This document shows, piece by piece, positions 36,146 through 43,056 of a stretch of DNA of 64,000 nucleotides (within the stretch, counting starts at the first letter, position 1; each line of letters opens with the position of its first letter). The stretch is from Candidatus Soleaferrea massiliensis AP7 (lineage in GTDB: Bacteria > Bacillota > Clostridia > Oscillospirales > Ruminococcaceae). The stretch spans positions 1 to 64,000 of the forward strand of contig NZ_CCYH01000038.1 in NCBI RefSeq assembly GCF_000820765.1, given 5' to 3'. The position numbers were made by a program, and so were the translations under genes. The notes under the pieces were generated by a model that saw nothing but the letters and a program-made list of their open reading frames with translations, did not search any database and had not been told where the DNA came from.

Positions 36146-37729
36146 TTGTCCATGATCAGCGTACAGAACCTCACCTTCCATTACGAAAGCAACTATGAGA
36201 ACATCTTTGAAAACGTCTCGTTCCAGCTTGACACCGACTGGAAAACCGGCTTTATCTCCCGCAACGGCCGGGGGAAAACCACCTTTTTAAAGCTGCTGAT
36301 GGGAGAATTCCCGTACAGCGGCCGCATCGAAAGCAGCGTCAGCTTCGATTACTTTCCGTTCCCGGCCGAGGATACAAAACGGCCGGCGATAGAGCTGCTC
36401 AAGGAGGTCATCGCCCCTTACAAGGTTTGGGAAGACCGTATGGAACAGCTTTTGGATTCAGATGCACCCGAAGACCAGCTGGCATATTCCACGCTGCTCC
36501 AGCGGTATCTGGACCATGACGGTTACACCATCGATGAGCAGATTAAGTGTGAGGCCGGAAAGCTCGGCGTCTCTTCCGACGCTTTGGCCCGCCCGTTTTC
36601 CACGCTCAGCTACGGGGAGCGCACCAAGCTTCTGCTCGGCGCGCTGTTCCTGAAAAAGAACAACTTCCTGCTGATCGACGAGCCGACCAACCATCTTGAC
36701 CTTGCGGGCAAACAGGCGGTCGCCGGTTATCTGGCTTGCAAAAAGGGATTCATCCTGGTATCGCATGACAGGGATTTTCTGGACCGGACGGTGGACCACA
36801 TCCTTTCGATCAACCGCGCCGGCATCGAAATCCAAAAGGGCAATTTCACCACCTGGAAGCAGAACCGCGACAACATTGACCAATTTGAACGGGATGAGAA
36901 CGAAAAGCTCAAAAAAGAGATTCGAAAGCTGACCGGCGCGTTCCGGCGCACGGCGGGATGGTCCGATCAGATCGAGAAATCCAAAATCGGGGAGCACTCG
37001 GCCGATCGCGGCTTTGTCGGGCATCAGGCCGCGAAGATGATGAAGCGCGCAAAATCCATTGAACAGCGCCGGGAACGCGCGCTCGACGAGAAACAGTCGC
37101 TTCTGAAAAACACCGAAATTGTCTCCGCTTTAAAAATTCATCCTCTGACCTTTTCGAAGGAAAAGCTGGTGGAATGCAGCCATCTGACCCTGCGCTATGG
37201 GGAGCGGACGGTCGCAGAGGACCTGAATTTCTGCGTACGGCGCGGTGACCGCATTGCACTGCAGGGGCGAAACGGATGCGGTAAATCGAGTGTGCTCAAG
37301 CTGATCCTCGGTGAAACGATTGCATACAGCGGCACCCTGCTGGTTTCGAGCGGTCTTGCCATCTCCTATGTACCGCAGGACAGCTCGTTTCTGAAAGGAA
37401 GCCTGCGCCAATTCATTGCCGATGAGCGGATCGACGAAAGCCTGTTCAAGGCAATCCTTCGAAAGCTGGATTTCTCCCGCAACCAGTTTGACAAGGATCT
37501 GGAAGCATACAGCGAAGGACAGAAGAAAAAGGTCCTGCTTGCCGGCAGCTTGTGCCGGCAGGCGCACCTTTATATCTGGGATGAGCCGCTCAACTACATC
37601 GATATCTTTTCTCGCATGCAGATCGAGGAACTGATCACCTCCTACCAGCCCACCATGCTGTTTGTAGACCATGACACGGCGTTTCTGCAGGGAGCGGCAA
37701 CACAGATCATCACATTGCAGCAAATATAG
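36146..37729 (+). CDS. ABC-F ribosomal protection protein, Lsa-like
   Basis: 527 aa, TTG start with AGGGGG eight nucleotides upstream; an ATG two codons later is possible. Two ABC domains: Walker A NGRGKTT (about 40) and NGCGKSS (about 375), signature LSYGERTKLLLG, Walker B FLLIDEPTNHLD and LYIWDEPLNYID, and the H-loop LVSHDRDFLD. There are no membrane segments. The interdomain linker (about 250-330) is basic and helical, as in ABC-F proteins that displace drugs from the ribosome. N-terminal sequence DTDWKTGFISRNGRGKTTFLKLL strongly recalls Lsa proteins (lincosamide, streptogramin A, pleuromutilin resistance). The drug profile is inference. Regulated by the upstream attenuator. Confidence 0.9.
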   Translation: MSMISVQNLTFHYESNYENIFENVSFQLDTDWKTGFISRNGRGKTTFLKLLMGEFPYSGRIESSVSFDYFPFPAEDTKRPAIELLKEVIAPYKVWEDRMEQLLDSDAPEDQLAYSTLLQRYLDHDGYTIDEQIKCEAGKLGVSSDALARPFSTLSYGERTKLLLGALFLKKNNFLLIDEPTNHLDLAGKQAVAGYLACKKGFILVSHDRDFLDRTVDHILSINRAGIEIQKGNFTTWKQNRDNIDQFERDENEKLKKEIRKLTGAFRRTAGWSDQIEKSKIGEHSADRGFVGHQAAKMMKRAKSIEQRRERALDEKQSLLKNTEIVSALKIHPLTFSKEKLVECSHLTLRYGERTVAEDLNFCVRRGDRIALQGRNGCGKSSVLKLILGETIAYSGTLLVSSGLAISYVPQDSSFLKGSLRQFIADERIDESLFKAILRKLDFSRNQFDKDLEAYSEGQKKKVLLAGSLCRQAHLYIWDEPLNYIDIFSRMQIEELITSYQPTMLFVDHDTAFLQGAATQIITLQQI

Positions 37730-37807
37730 ACTGCGGCCATTTTCAGTTATATCATTTCAATCAAAGAATTCTGTGTTTTTTCATGTAAACGTTCCCGTTT
37801 AAACAGC

Positions 37808-37848
37808 ATCGGAACGGATGAAGGCCTTCATCCGTTCCGATTTCTTTT
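37808..37848 (+). terminator. Terminator of the ABC-F gene
   Basis: A perfect 17-bp inverted repeat (37808-37824 with 37825-37841) is followed by a T-rich tail (TTTCTTTT). It lies about 80 bp past the ABC-F stop. Confidence 0.85.
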
Positions 37849-37923
37849 ATAGAAAGTATAATTGACCATTTGCATGGAAAAATGTTAGTAGCCCAATTGG
37901 AAAAACTGTATCTGGTGGTAATT

Positions 37924-38283
37924 ATGAAAAAGAAACACAATCTGGCTTACGGCCTTATCGGCTTTTTCGGCGGCATTCTGAACGGCCTGTTCGGCGCCGG
38001 CGGCGGTATGGTCGTCGTGCCGTTTTTGGAAAAAACCGGCCTTGAGCCGCAGAAATCCCACGCGACCTCCATCTCCATCATCCTGCCGCTCTCCATCTTC
38101 AGCGTCGTGCTCTATCTGATGGGCGGCAGATTTTCCATTCAGGACGCACTGATCTTCCTGCCCTCCGGCCTGGTCGGCGCGGCGGTCGGCGCATTTCTGC
38201 TGCCGAAGATCCCGAATAAATGGCTGCGCAAAATCTTTGCCGTCCTGATTGTCATCTCATCGATAAGGTTGTTGTTAAAATGA
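37924..38283 (+). CDS. TauE/SafE-family membrane protein, N-terminal half-type subunit
   Basis: 119 aa from the ATG at 37924. About four transmembrane helices with the family glycine motif GGILNGLFGAGGGMVVVPFL near the start and QKSHATSISIILPLS after it. A full TauE/SafE anion exporter is about 250 aa with two such halves. This gene holds one half, and its stop overlaps the next gene's ATG (ATGA). Confidence 0.88.
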   Translation: MKKKHNLAYGLIGFFGGILNGLFGAGGGMVVVPFLEKTGLEPQKSHATSISIILPLSIFSVVLYLMGGRFSIQDALIFLPSGLVGAAVGAFLLPKIPNKWLRKIFAVLIVISSIRLLLK

Positions 38284-38648
38284 TCGGTCTCATTATCGCC
38301 GCGTTTTTTGCCGCCATCGCCGGATCGCTCGGTCTGGGCGGCGGCGGCATCCTGCTTTTATATCTGACCGCCTTTGCGGACTATGAACAGCTGAAGGCGC
38401 AGGGAATCAATCTGATTTTCTTTATCCCCTGCGCCATCATCGCGCTGATTATCCATGCAAAAAATAAACTGATCGAATGGAAGGCCACATTGGTCTGCGG
38501 CATCACCGGGCTTGCCGGCGTCGCGCTCGGCTTTTATCTGGCCGGGCTGTTCGATCCCAAATGGCTGGGCAAGGCCTTCGCCGTATTTCTGCTGTTTCTG
38601 GGTCTGAAAGAGCTGTTCCACAGGGAAAAAGATCAAAAGAAACCGTGA
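38280..38648 (+). CDS. TauE/SafE-family membrane protein, C-terminal half-type subunit
   Basis: 122 aa. Four transmembrane helices with the second half-repeat motif AAIAGSLGLGGGGILLLYL and EQLKAQGINLIFFIPCAI. It overlaps the upstream half by four bases, so the two are made together and probably form a heteromeric exporter of sulfite, sulfonate or similar anions. The substrate is not predictable. Confidence 0.88.
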   Translation: MIGLIIAAFFAAIAGSLGLGGGGILLLYLTAFADYEQLKAQGINLIFFIPCAIIALIIHAKNKLIEWKATLVCGITGLAGVALGFYLAGLFDPKWLGKAFAVFLLFLGLKELFHREKDQKKP

Positions 38649-38730
38649 AACGTCCGGTGAACAAAAAACCTGCGTTTCATACCGAAAGGCTGCGTCGTTT
38701 GTGTCCGCCCGCCTGTCATTTTCATGAAAA

Positions 38731-38772
38731 AACGGCTGTGTCAGCAGATTACATGCTGACACAGCCGTTTTT
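38731..38772 (+). terminator. Terminator of the TauE-like pair
   Basis: AACGGCTGTGTCAGCA (38731-38746) pairs with TGCTGACACAGCCGTT (38754-38769), followed by T. Confidence 0.9.
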
Positions 38773-38846
38773 GTGAGCGTATTTTCCAATGAGTATATCC
38801 GTGCATCCATAGTCTCTCCGATGAGTATCCTTTACTTTTTCGGAGA

Positions 38847-39728
38847 TTATTTTGTGCTCTTGTCAATCAGCTCCTGCAGCTCTTTGCGGTTAAAACGGTA
38901 TTTCTTGTTGCAAAAATGGCAGTCCACCTCGGTTACCGCCTGCTCCTCCTTCAGCTTGTCAAGCTCCTCTTTTCTAAGGCTCAGGAGAGTTTTTTCCACC
39001 CGCTCACGGCTGCAGTCGCATTGATACCGCACCTCGGCCTCATCCAAAATCTCCGGTTCAAAGCCTTCCAGAATTTTCATGCAGATGTCCGCAGGCGTCA
39101 TGCCGTCGTCGATCATCTGGGACACCGGCTTCAGCGTCTTCATATTTTTTTCCAGCTGATCGATGAGCGAGTCGTCCGCGCCCGGCAGCAGCTGGATCAG
39201 GTAGCCGCCGGCCGCTCTCACCGTCAGGTCCGGATTGACCAGCACGCCAAGCCCGCAGGCGGTCGGAATCTGCTCGCTGATCGCATAGTAGCTTGTGATG
39301 TCCTCGGCTATCTCGCCCGAAATGATCGGCACCTGTCCGATATACGGGTCCTTGAGACCTAAATCCTTAATGACATACAGGATTCCCTCTTTGCCGACCG
39401 CGCCCGCCACATCCAGCTTGCCGTGTTCGTTCAGCGGCAGCTCGACGACCGGGTTCATCACGTAGCCCTTGACATTGCCCAGCCCATCCGACACCACAAT
39501 CAGCGAGCCGGCCGGGCCGTCGCCTTTCATACGCAGTGTCAGCGAATCATCCTGAGATTTCAGCATTGAGCCCATCAGCGAACCGGCGGTCAGCAGCCTT
39601 CCCAGCGCGGCCGTGACGACGGCGGAGGTGCGGTGCAGCCATTCGGCCCGCGACGCGATATCGGTGGAATTGACCGTGGCGGCTGCAATCGAGCCGTCCT
39701 TCGAAATGGCCCTTACGATTTTTCCCAT
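38847..39728 (-). CDS. hslO: Redox-regulated holdase chaperone Hsp33
   Basis: 293 aa. N-terminal chaperone core (VRAISKDGSIAAATVNSTDI; GRLLTAGSLMGSML). The C-terminal zinc centre is CDCSRERVEKTLL (about 237-239) and CHFCNKKYRF (about 269-272). Oxidation of these four Cys releases zinc and activates holding of unfolded proteins. An AAAGGA site precedes the ATG. A strong hairpin lies in its upstream region. Confidence 0.95.
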   Translation of the reverse strand: MGKIVRAISKDGSIAAATVNSTDIASRAEWLHRTSAVVTAALGRLLTAGSLMGSMLKSQDDSLTLRMKGDGPAGSLIVVSDGLGNVKGYVMNPVVELPLNEHGKLDVAGAVGKEGILYVIKDLGLKDPYIGQVPIISGEIAEDITSYYAISEQIPTACGLGVLVNPDLTVRAAGGYLIQLLPGADDSLIDQLEKNMKTLKPVSQMIDDGMTPADICMKILEGFEPEILDEAEVRYQCDCSRERVEKTLLSLRKEELDKLKEEQAVTEVDCHFCNKKYRFNRKELQELIDKSTK

Positions 39729-39752
39729 AGTGACATCCTTTCTATCATAACG

Positions 39753-39784
39753 CTGCCGTCCACAATTGTGGACGGCAGTTTTTT
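39753..39784 (+). terminator. Perfect 26-bp palindrome with T6 on the plus strand, upstream of hslO
   Basis: CTGCCGTCCACAA (39753-39765) is followed directly by its reverse complement (39766-39778) and TTTTTT. It has terminator form only on the plus strand, but no plus-strand gene precedes it. On the minus strand it falls between the methyltransferase stop and the hslO ribosome site. Confidence 0.6.
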
Positions 39785-39924
39785 CATCCGTTCCAGAAAA
39801 CGGCCTTTAACAGCCGTTCTGTTTTCTTCCTCTTCATGGCTGCATCCGTCTGTTCCGGCCTTGCAGGATACCTGTAAAGTACGCTGCATGCTATCCCCTG
39901 CACAGCATGATGGCATCCATACCG

Positions 39925-40659
39925 TCATTTCTTTCGCGCCACAAAGATCAGGCGCTCGGAGTCGGGCTTCGGCTCATCCAGGCTGTCCTCATGATGGATG
40001 TGCAGCAGCTCAAAGCCTGCCTTCTCCAAAAGCATTTCCAGCTGTTCGGGCTGATAGGCGCGTTCGCAGAAATACTCCGAATAGCGGCGGTAGCACTGCC
40101 CGTCCGGCTCAAAGAAATCGAGATCGATCTCGACCACATCATCTTCCTGATGATAGGTATTCTGCCAGGTGCAGAACACCGCATCGGTCTCATAGACAAA
40201 GCTGTTGTCCGCCAAAACCTCCCGGTGCTTGTACGGCGTGTTGACGTCAAACACAAACAGCGCGCCCGGATTCGAGAACAGCGACACGCCCTGGAAGGTA
40301 TCCAGCACATCCTCTTCATCCTCCAGATGGTTGATGCTGTCCAGCGCGCAGACCGCCGCGTCGATGGTGCCGTACAGGTCGATCTCCCGCATATCCTGGC
40401 AGAGGTACAGAATCTCGGGCGGGGACTTCTGCATCGCCTTCGAAAGCATCTCCTCTGAAGCGTCGATGCCGATCACATCGTAGCCGCAGGCCGCAAGCTC
40501 AACCGACAGGCTGCCGGTGCCGCATCCTAGATCCAAAAGCAGCTTCGCATCCGGCAGATGCTGACGGATGATCCGATTGAAGTAACCCGCGCGGGACTTG
40601 TAGTCGACATCCGCCGTCAGCAGGTCGTAATACTCCGCAAATTTATGATATTGACTCAT
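39925..40659 (-). CDS. Class I SAM-dependent methyltransferase
   Basis: 244 aa. The SAM-binding motif is LLLDLGCGTGSLSVELA (about 37-53), followed by acidic DVIGIDASEEML. The N-terminus YHKFAEYYDLLTADVDYKSR is typical of small-molecule methyltransferases in Firmicutes. Substrate unknown. Its start lies within the end of the upstream TrpR-like gene (17-bp overlap), so the two are co-expressed. Confidence 0.88.
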   Translation of the reverse strand: MSQYHKFAEYYDLLTADVDYKSRAGYFNRIIRQHLPDAKLLLDLGCGTGSLSVELAACGYDVIGIDASEEMLSKAMQKSPPEILYLCQDMREIDLYGTIDAAVCALDSINHLEDEEDVLDTFQGVSLFSNPGALFVFDVNTPYKHREVLADNSFVYETDAVFCTWQNTYHQEDDVVEIDLDFFEPDGQCYRRYSEYFCERAYQPEQLEMLLEKAGFELLHIHHEDSLDEPKPDSERLIFVARKK

Positions 40660-40960
40660 CGTTTGTCTTTTCCTTCTCCTTCAGCCGGTCAAATACAACC
40701 GCATATCCGTCGCAGCCATAGGCAAGCGAACGGTTGACACGGCTGATGGTCGCGGTGCTGGCGCCGGTCTGACCGACGATATCGCTGTACACGTTGTGCT
40801 CGCTGAGCATCTTCGCCACCTGCAGCCGCTGGGACAGCGCCTTCAATTCCTGCACCGTGCACAGGTCTTCAAAAAAGTTGTAGCATTCCTCTATCGTTCT
40901 GAGCTCCAGAATTGCCTGGAACAAAAAATCCACATTGGTATCTTTGAGTTTACTGTTCAT
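40643..40960 (-). CDS. YerC/YecD-family TrpR-like DNA-binding protein
   Basis: 105 aa. Helical Trp-repressor fold with LCTVQELKALSQRLQVAKML and the helix-turn-helix region VGQTGASTATISRVNRSLAYG. Family members are repressors of uncertain ligand. GAGGG precedes the ATG. It overlaps the methyltransferase, which makes a two-gene operon. Confidence 0.9.
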   Translation of the reverse strand: MNSKLKDTNVDFLFQAILELRTIEECYNFFEDLCTVQELKALSQRLQVAKMLSEHNVYSDIVGQTGASTATISRVNRSLAYGCDGYAVVFDRLKEKEKTNDESIS

Positions 40961-41025
40961 AGATCCGCCCTCTTTACCTGTTCGTTAGATTTTTACCGAT
41001 ACTTCATTTTACCACATTAAAAGAT

Positions 41026-41056
41026 AAAAGTAAATGCAGAAACTGCATTTACTTTT
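41026..41056 (-). terminator. lysA terminator
   Basis: AAAAGTAAATGCAG (41026-41039) pairs perfectly with 41043-41056, with A/T runs at the base. It lies about 55 bp beyond the lysA stop. Confidence 0.85.
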
Positions 41057-41111
41057 ATGAATTCACCAGAATATCGGTACGATTCAGCAGATTTATGGGA
41101 TGATTTCACAA

Positions 41112-42413
41112 TCAATCCAGGTCGTTGCGGACAATATCCGCAAGGGTTTCGCGTTTGACGACAATCCGCTCGGAGCCGCCGTTCACCATGACAACCGCAG
41201 GCTTCGGGATGCGGTTGTAATTGGAGGACATCGAATAGTTGTACGCGCCGGTCGAGAGCACCGCCAGCGTATCGCCCGCCCGGACGTCCTGCACCGGCAG
41301 GTTTTCACCGATCAGGTCGCCGCTTTCACAGCATTTGCCGGCCACGGTGACCTTGCCGACCCTCGGCTGATCTGCGCGATCCGCAACCAGCACCTCATAT
41401 TCCGACTGGTACAGCGCATAGCGCGGGTTGTCGGTCATGCCGCCGTCCACAGAGATGTAGGTGCGGATGTTCGGGATATCCTTGAGAGCTCCAACCGTGT
41501 ACAGCGTGATACCGGCCGTGCCGACGATCGAACGGCCCGGCTCGATGATGATGAACGGGCAGTTGATACCAAGCTCCTCACAGGTCTTTTTGACGGTCTG
41601 GGAAACCTTCTCCATGTACTGGTCATACGGAACCGGCTTATCCTGCTCGGTGTATTTGATGCCGAAGCCGCCGCCGAGGTTCAATTCGGACAGCTCGGCC
41701 CCGGTTTCCGCTTTGACCTGCGCGATGAAGCGCAGCATGACCTCGCTTGCCAGCTCAAACGGCTGGATGTCGAAGATCTGCGAGCCGATGTGGCAGTGCA
41801 CGCCCCTGACATGGATGCTCCGCATACCGATGGCCTGTTTCACCACCTGCAGCGCTTCGCCGGTCTCCAGCGCAAGGCCGAACTTCGAATCGATCTGGCC
41901 GGTGCGGATGAAGCTGTGGGTGTGCGCATCGATGCCCGGCTTGATCCGGAACAGGATTTCGGCGGTCACATCCATTTCTTCGGCCAGCTTCTGCAGCCGG
42001 ACAAGCTCGTCCGGATTGTCGACCACAATGCGGCCCACGCCGCATTCCAGTGCGTAGCGCAGCTCGGAGACCGTTTTGTTGTTTCCGTGGAAGACCAGCC
42101 GCGACGCCGGGAATCCGCTGGAAACAGCCGTGTAAAGCTCGCCCTCGGAGACGACGTCCAATCCCAGCTTTTCCTCGTTCGCGATCCGGCACATCGCGCG
42201 GCAGCAGAACGCCTTGCTGGCGAACGCGACCATGCCTTTGCCGTCGTAGCAGCGGTCGATGGAACGCACATAGGCCCGGCAGTTTTCGCGGATCTGCTGT
42301 TCGTCCATGACGTAAAGCGGCGTGCCGTACTGCTTCGCAAGCTCGACGGTGTCCTTCCCGCCGATGGTCAGATGGCCCTTTTCGTTGATATTCAAACAGT
42401 CTGAAACAAACAT
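41112..42413 (-). CDS. lysA: Diaminopimelate decarboxylase
   Basis: 433 aa. ATG 42413 is eight nucleotides from AAAGGAG; TTG 42419 is too close. It is a fold type III PLP enzyme. The lysine is in GMVAFASKAFCCRAM (about 60), and further segments are HCHIGSQIFD, NLGGGFGIKY and EPGRSIVGTAG. It makes L-lysine from meso-diaminopimelate, the last lysine step. It ends the ysxC-lysA run at the end of the protease cluster. Confidence 0.95.
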   Translation of the reverse strand: MFVSDCLNINEKGHLTIGGKDTVELAKQYGTPLYVMDEQQIRENCRAYVRSIDRCYDGKGMVAFASKAFCCRAMCRIANEEKLGLDVVSEGELYTAVSSGFPASRLVFHGNNKTVSELRYALECGVGRIVVDNPDELVRLQKLAEEMDVTAEILFRIKPGIDAHTHSFIRTGQIDSKFGLALETGEALQVVKQAIGMRSIHVRGVHCHIGSQIFDIQPFELASEVMLRFIAQVKAETGAELSELNLGGGFGIKYTEQDKPVPYDQYMEKVSQTVKKTCEELGINCPFIIIEPGRSIVGTAGITLYTVGALKDIPNIRTYISVDGGMTDNPRYALYQSEYEVLVADRADQPRVGKVTVAGKCCESGDLIGENLPVQDVRAGDTLAVLSTGAYNYSMSSNYNRIPKPAVVMVNGGSERIVVKRETLADIVRNDLD

Positions 42414-42426
42414 GCGCAACTCTCCT

Positions 42427-43017
42427 TTAGCTCTCGTCGTTTACAATCTCTTCTATAATCTCTTTGAGCTCCTCGACACCCTCGCCGGTCATCGAGGAGA
42501 ACGGTATCATCGTGATCTGGTCCGCGTATTCGAGCTCCTGAAGGATCGACTCCATGCGCGCGGCGCGCTGTGTCTTGTTCAGCTTGTCGCTCTTGGTCAG
42601 CACCACGACAAACGGAAGCTCCATCTCGATCAGGAATTCGATCATCTGCCTGTCGTCGGCCGTCGGCGGATGCCGCATATCGATGAGCTGGAACACCAGC
42701 CCGATGTCCCGACCGCTGTGAAAATATCCCTCAATGAGTCCCGCCCAGCGCTTCTTCTCAACCTTGGAAACCTTCGCGTAGCCGTAGCCCGGCAGGTCGG
42801 CAAACCGCACGTCCTCTACCCGAAAAAAGTTGATCGTGCTGGTCTTGCCGGGGCTGGAGCTGACCCTTGCCAGCTGCTTGCGGTTGAAGATCTTGTTGAT
42901 CAGCGACGACTTACCGACATTTGACCGGCCCGCAAACGCGAATTCGATCTTATCGGACTCCGGCAGCTGCGACGCCAGTCCATATGAGCACTCAAACTCC
43001 ACCTTGTTAAAATTCAT
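42427..43017 (-). CDS. ysxC: Ribosome biogenesis GTP-binding protein YsxC/EngB
   Basis: 196 aa. G1 GRSNVGKSSLINKI, G3 DLPGYGYAKV, G4 LTKSDKLN. It assists 50S subunit assembly. AAGGAG precedes the ATG. It lies 39 bp after lon, as in Bacillus subtilis, where lonA and ysxC are adjacent. Confidence 0.96.
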   Translation of the reverse strand: MNFNKVEFECSYGLASQLPESDKIEFAFAGRSNVGKSSLINKIFNRKQLARVSSSPGKTSTINFFRVEDVRFADLPGYGYAKVSKVEKKRWAGLIEGYFHSGRDIGLVFQLIDMRHPPTADDRQMIEFLIEMELPFVVVLTKSDKLNKTQRAARMESILQELEYADQITMIPFSSMTGEGVEELKEIIEEIVNDES

Positions 43018-43056
43018 AGAAACTCCTTCGATGTATATCGGATCATTTTGACCCGT

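Noticed and set aside
38220-38283. Frameshift pseudogene in the TauE/SafE gene
   Set aside because: The overlap is a clean ATGA stop-start junction and each half is complete with intact motifs, so a split gene is the simpler reading.
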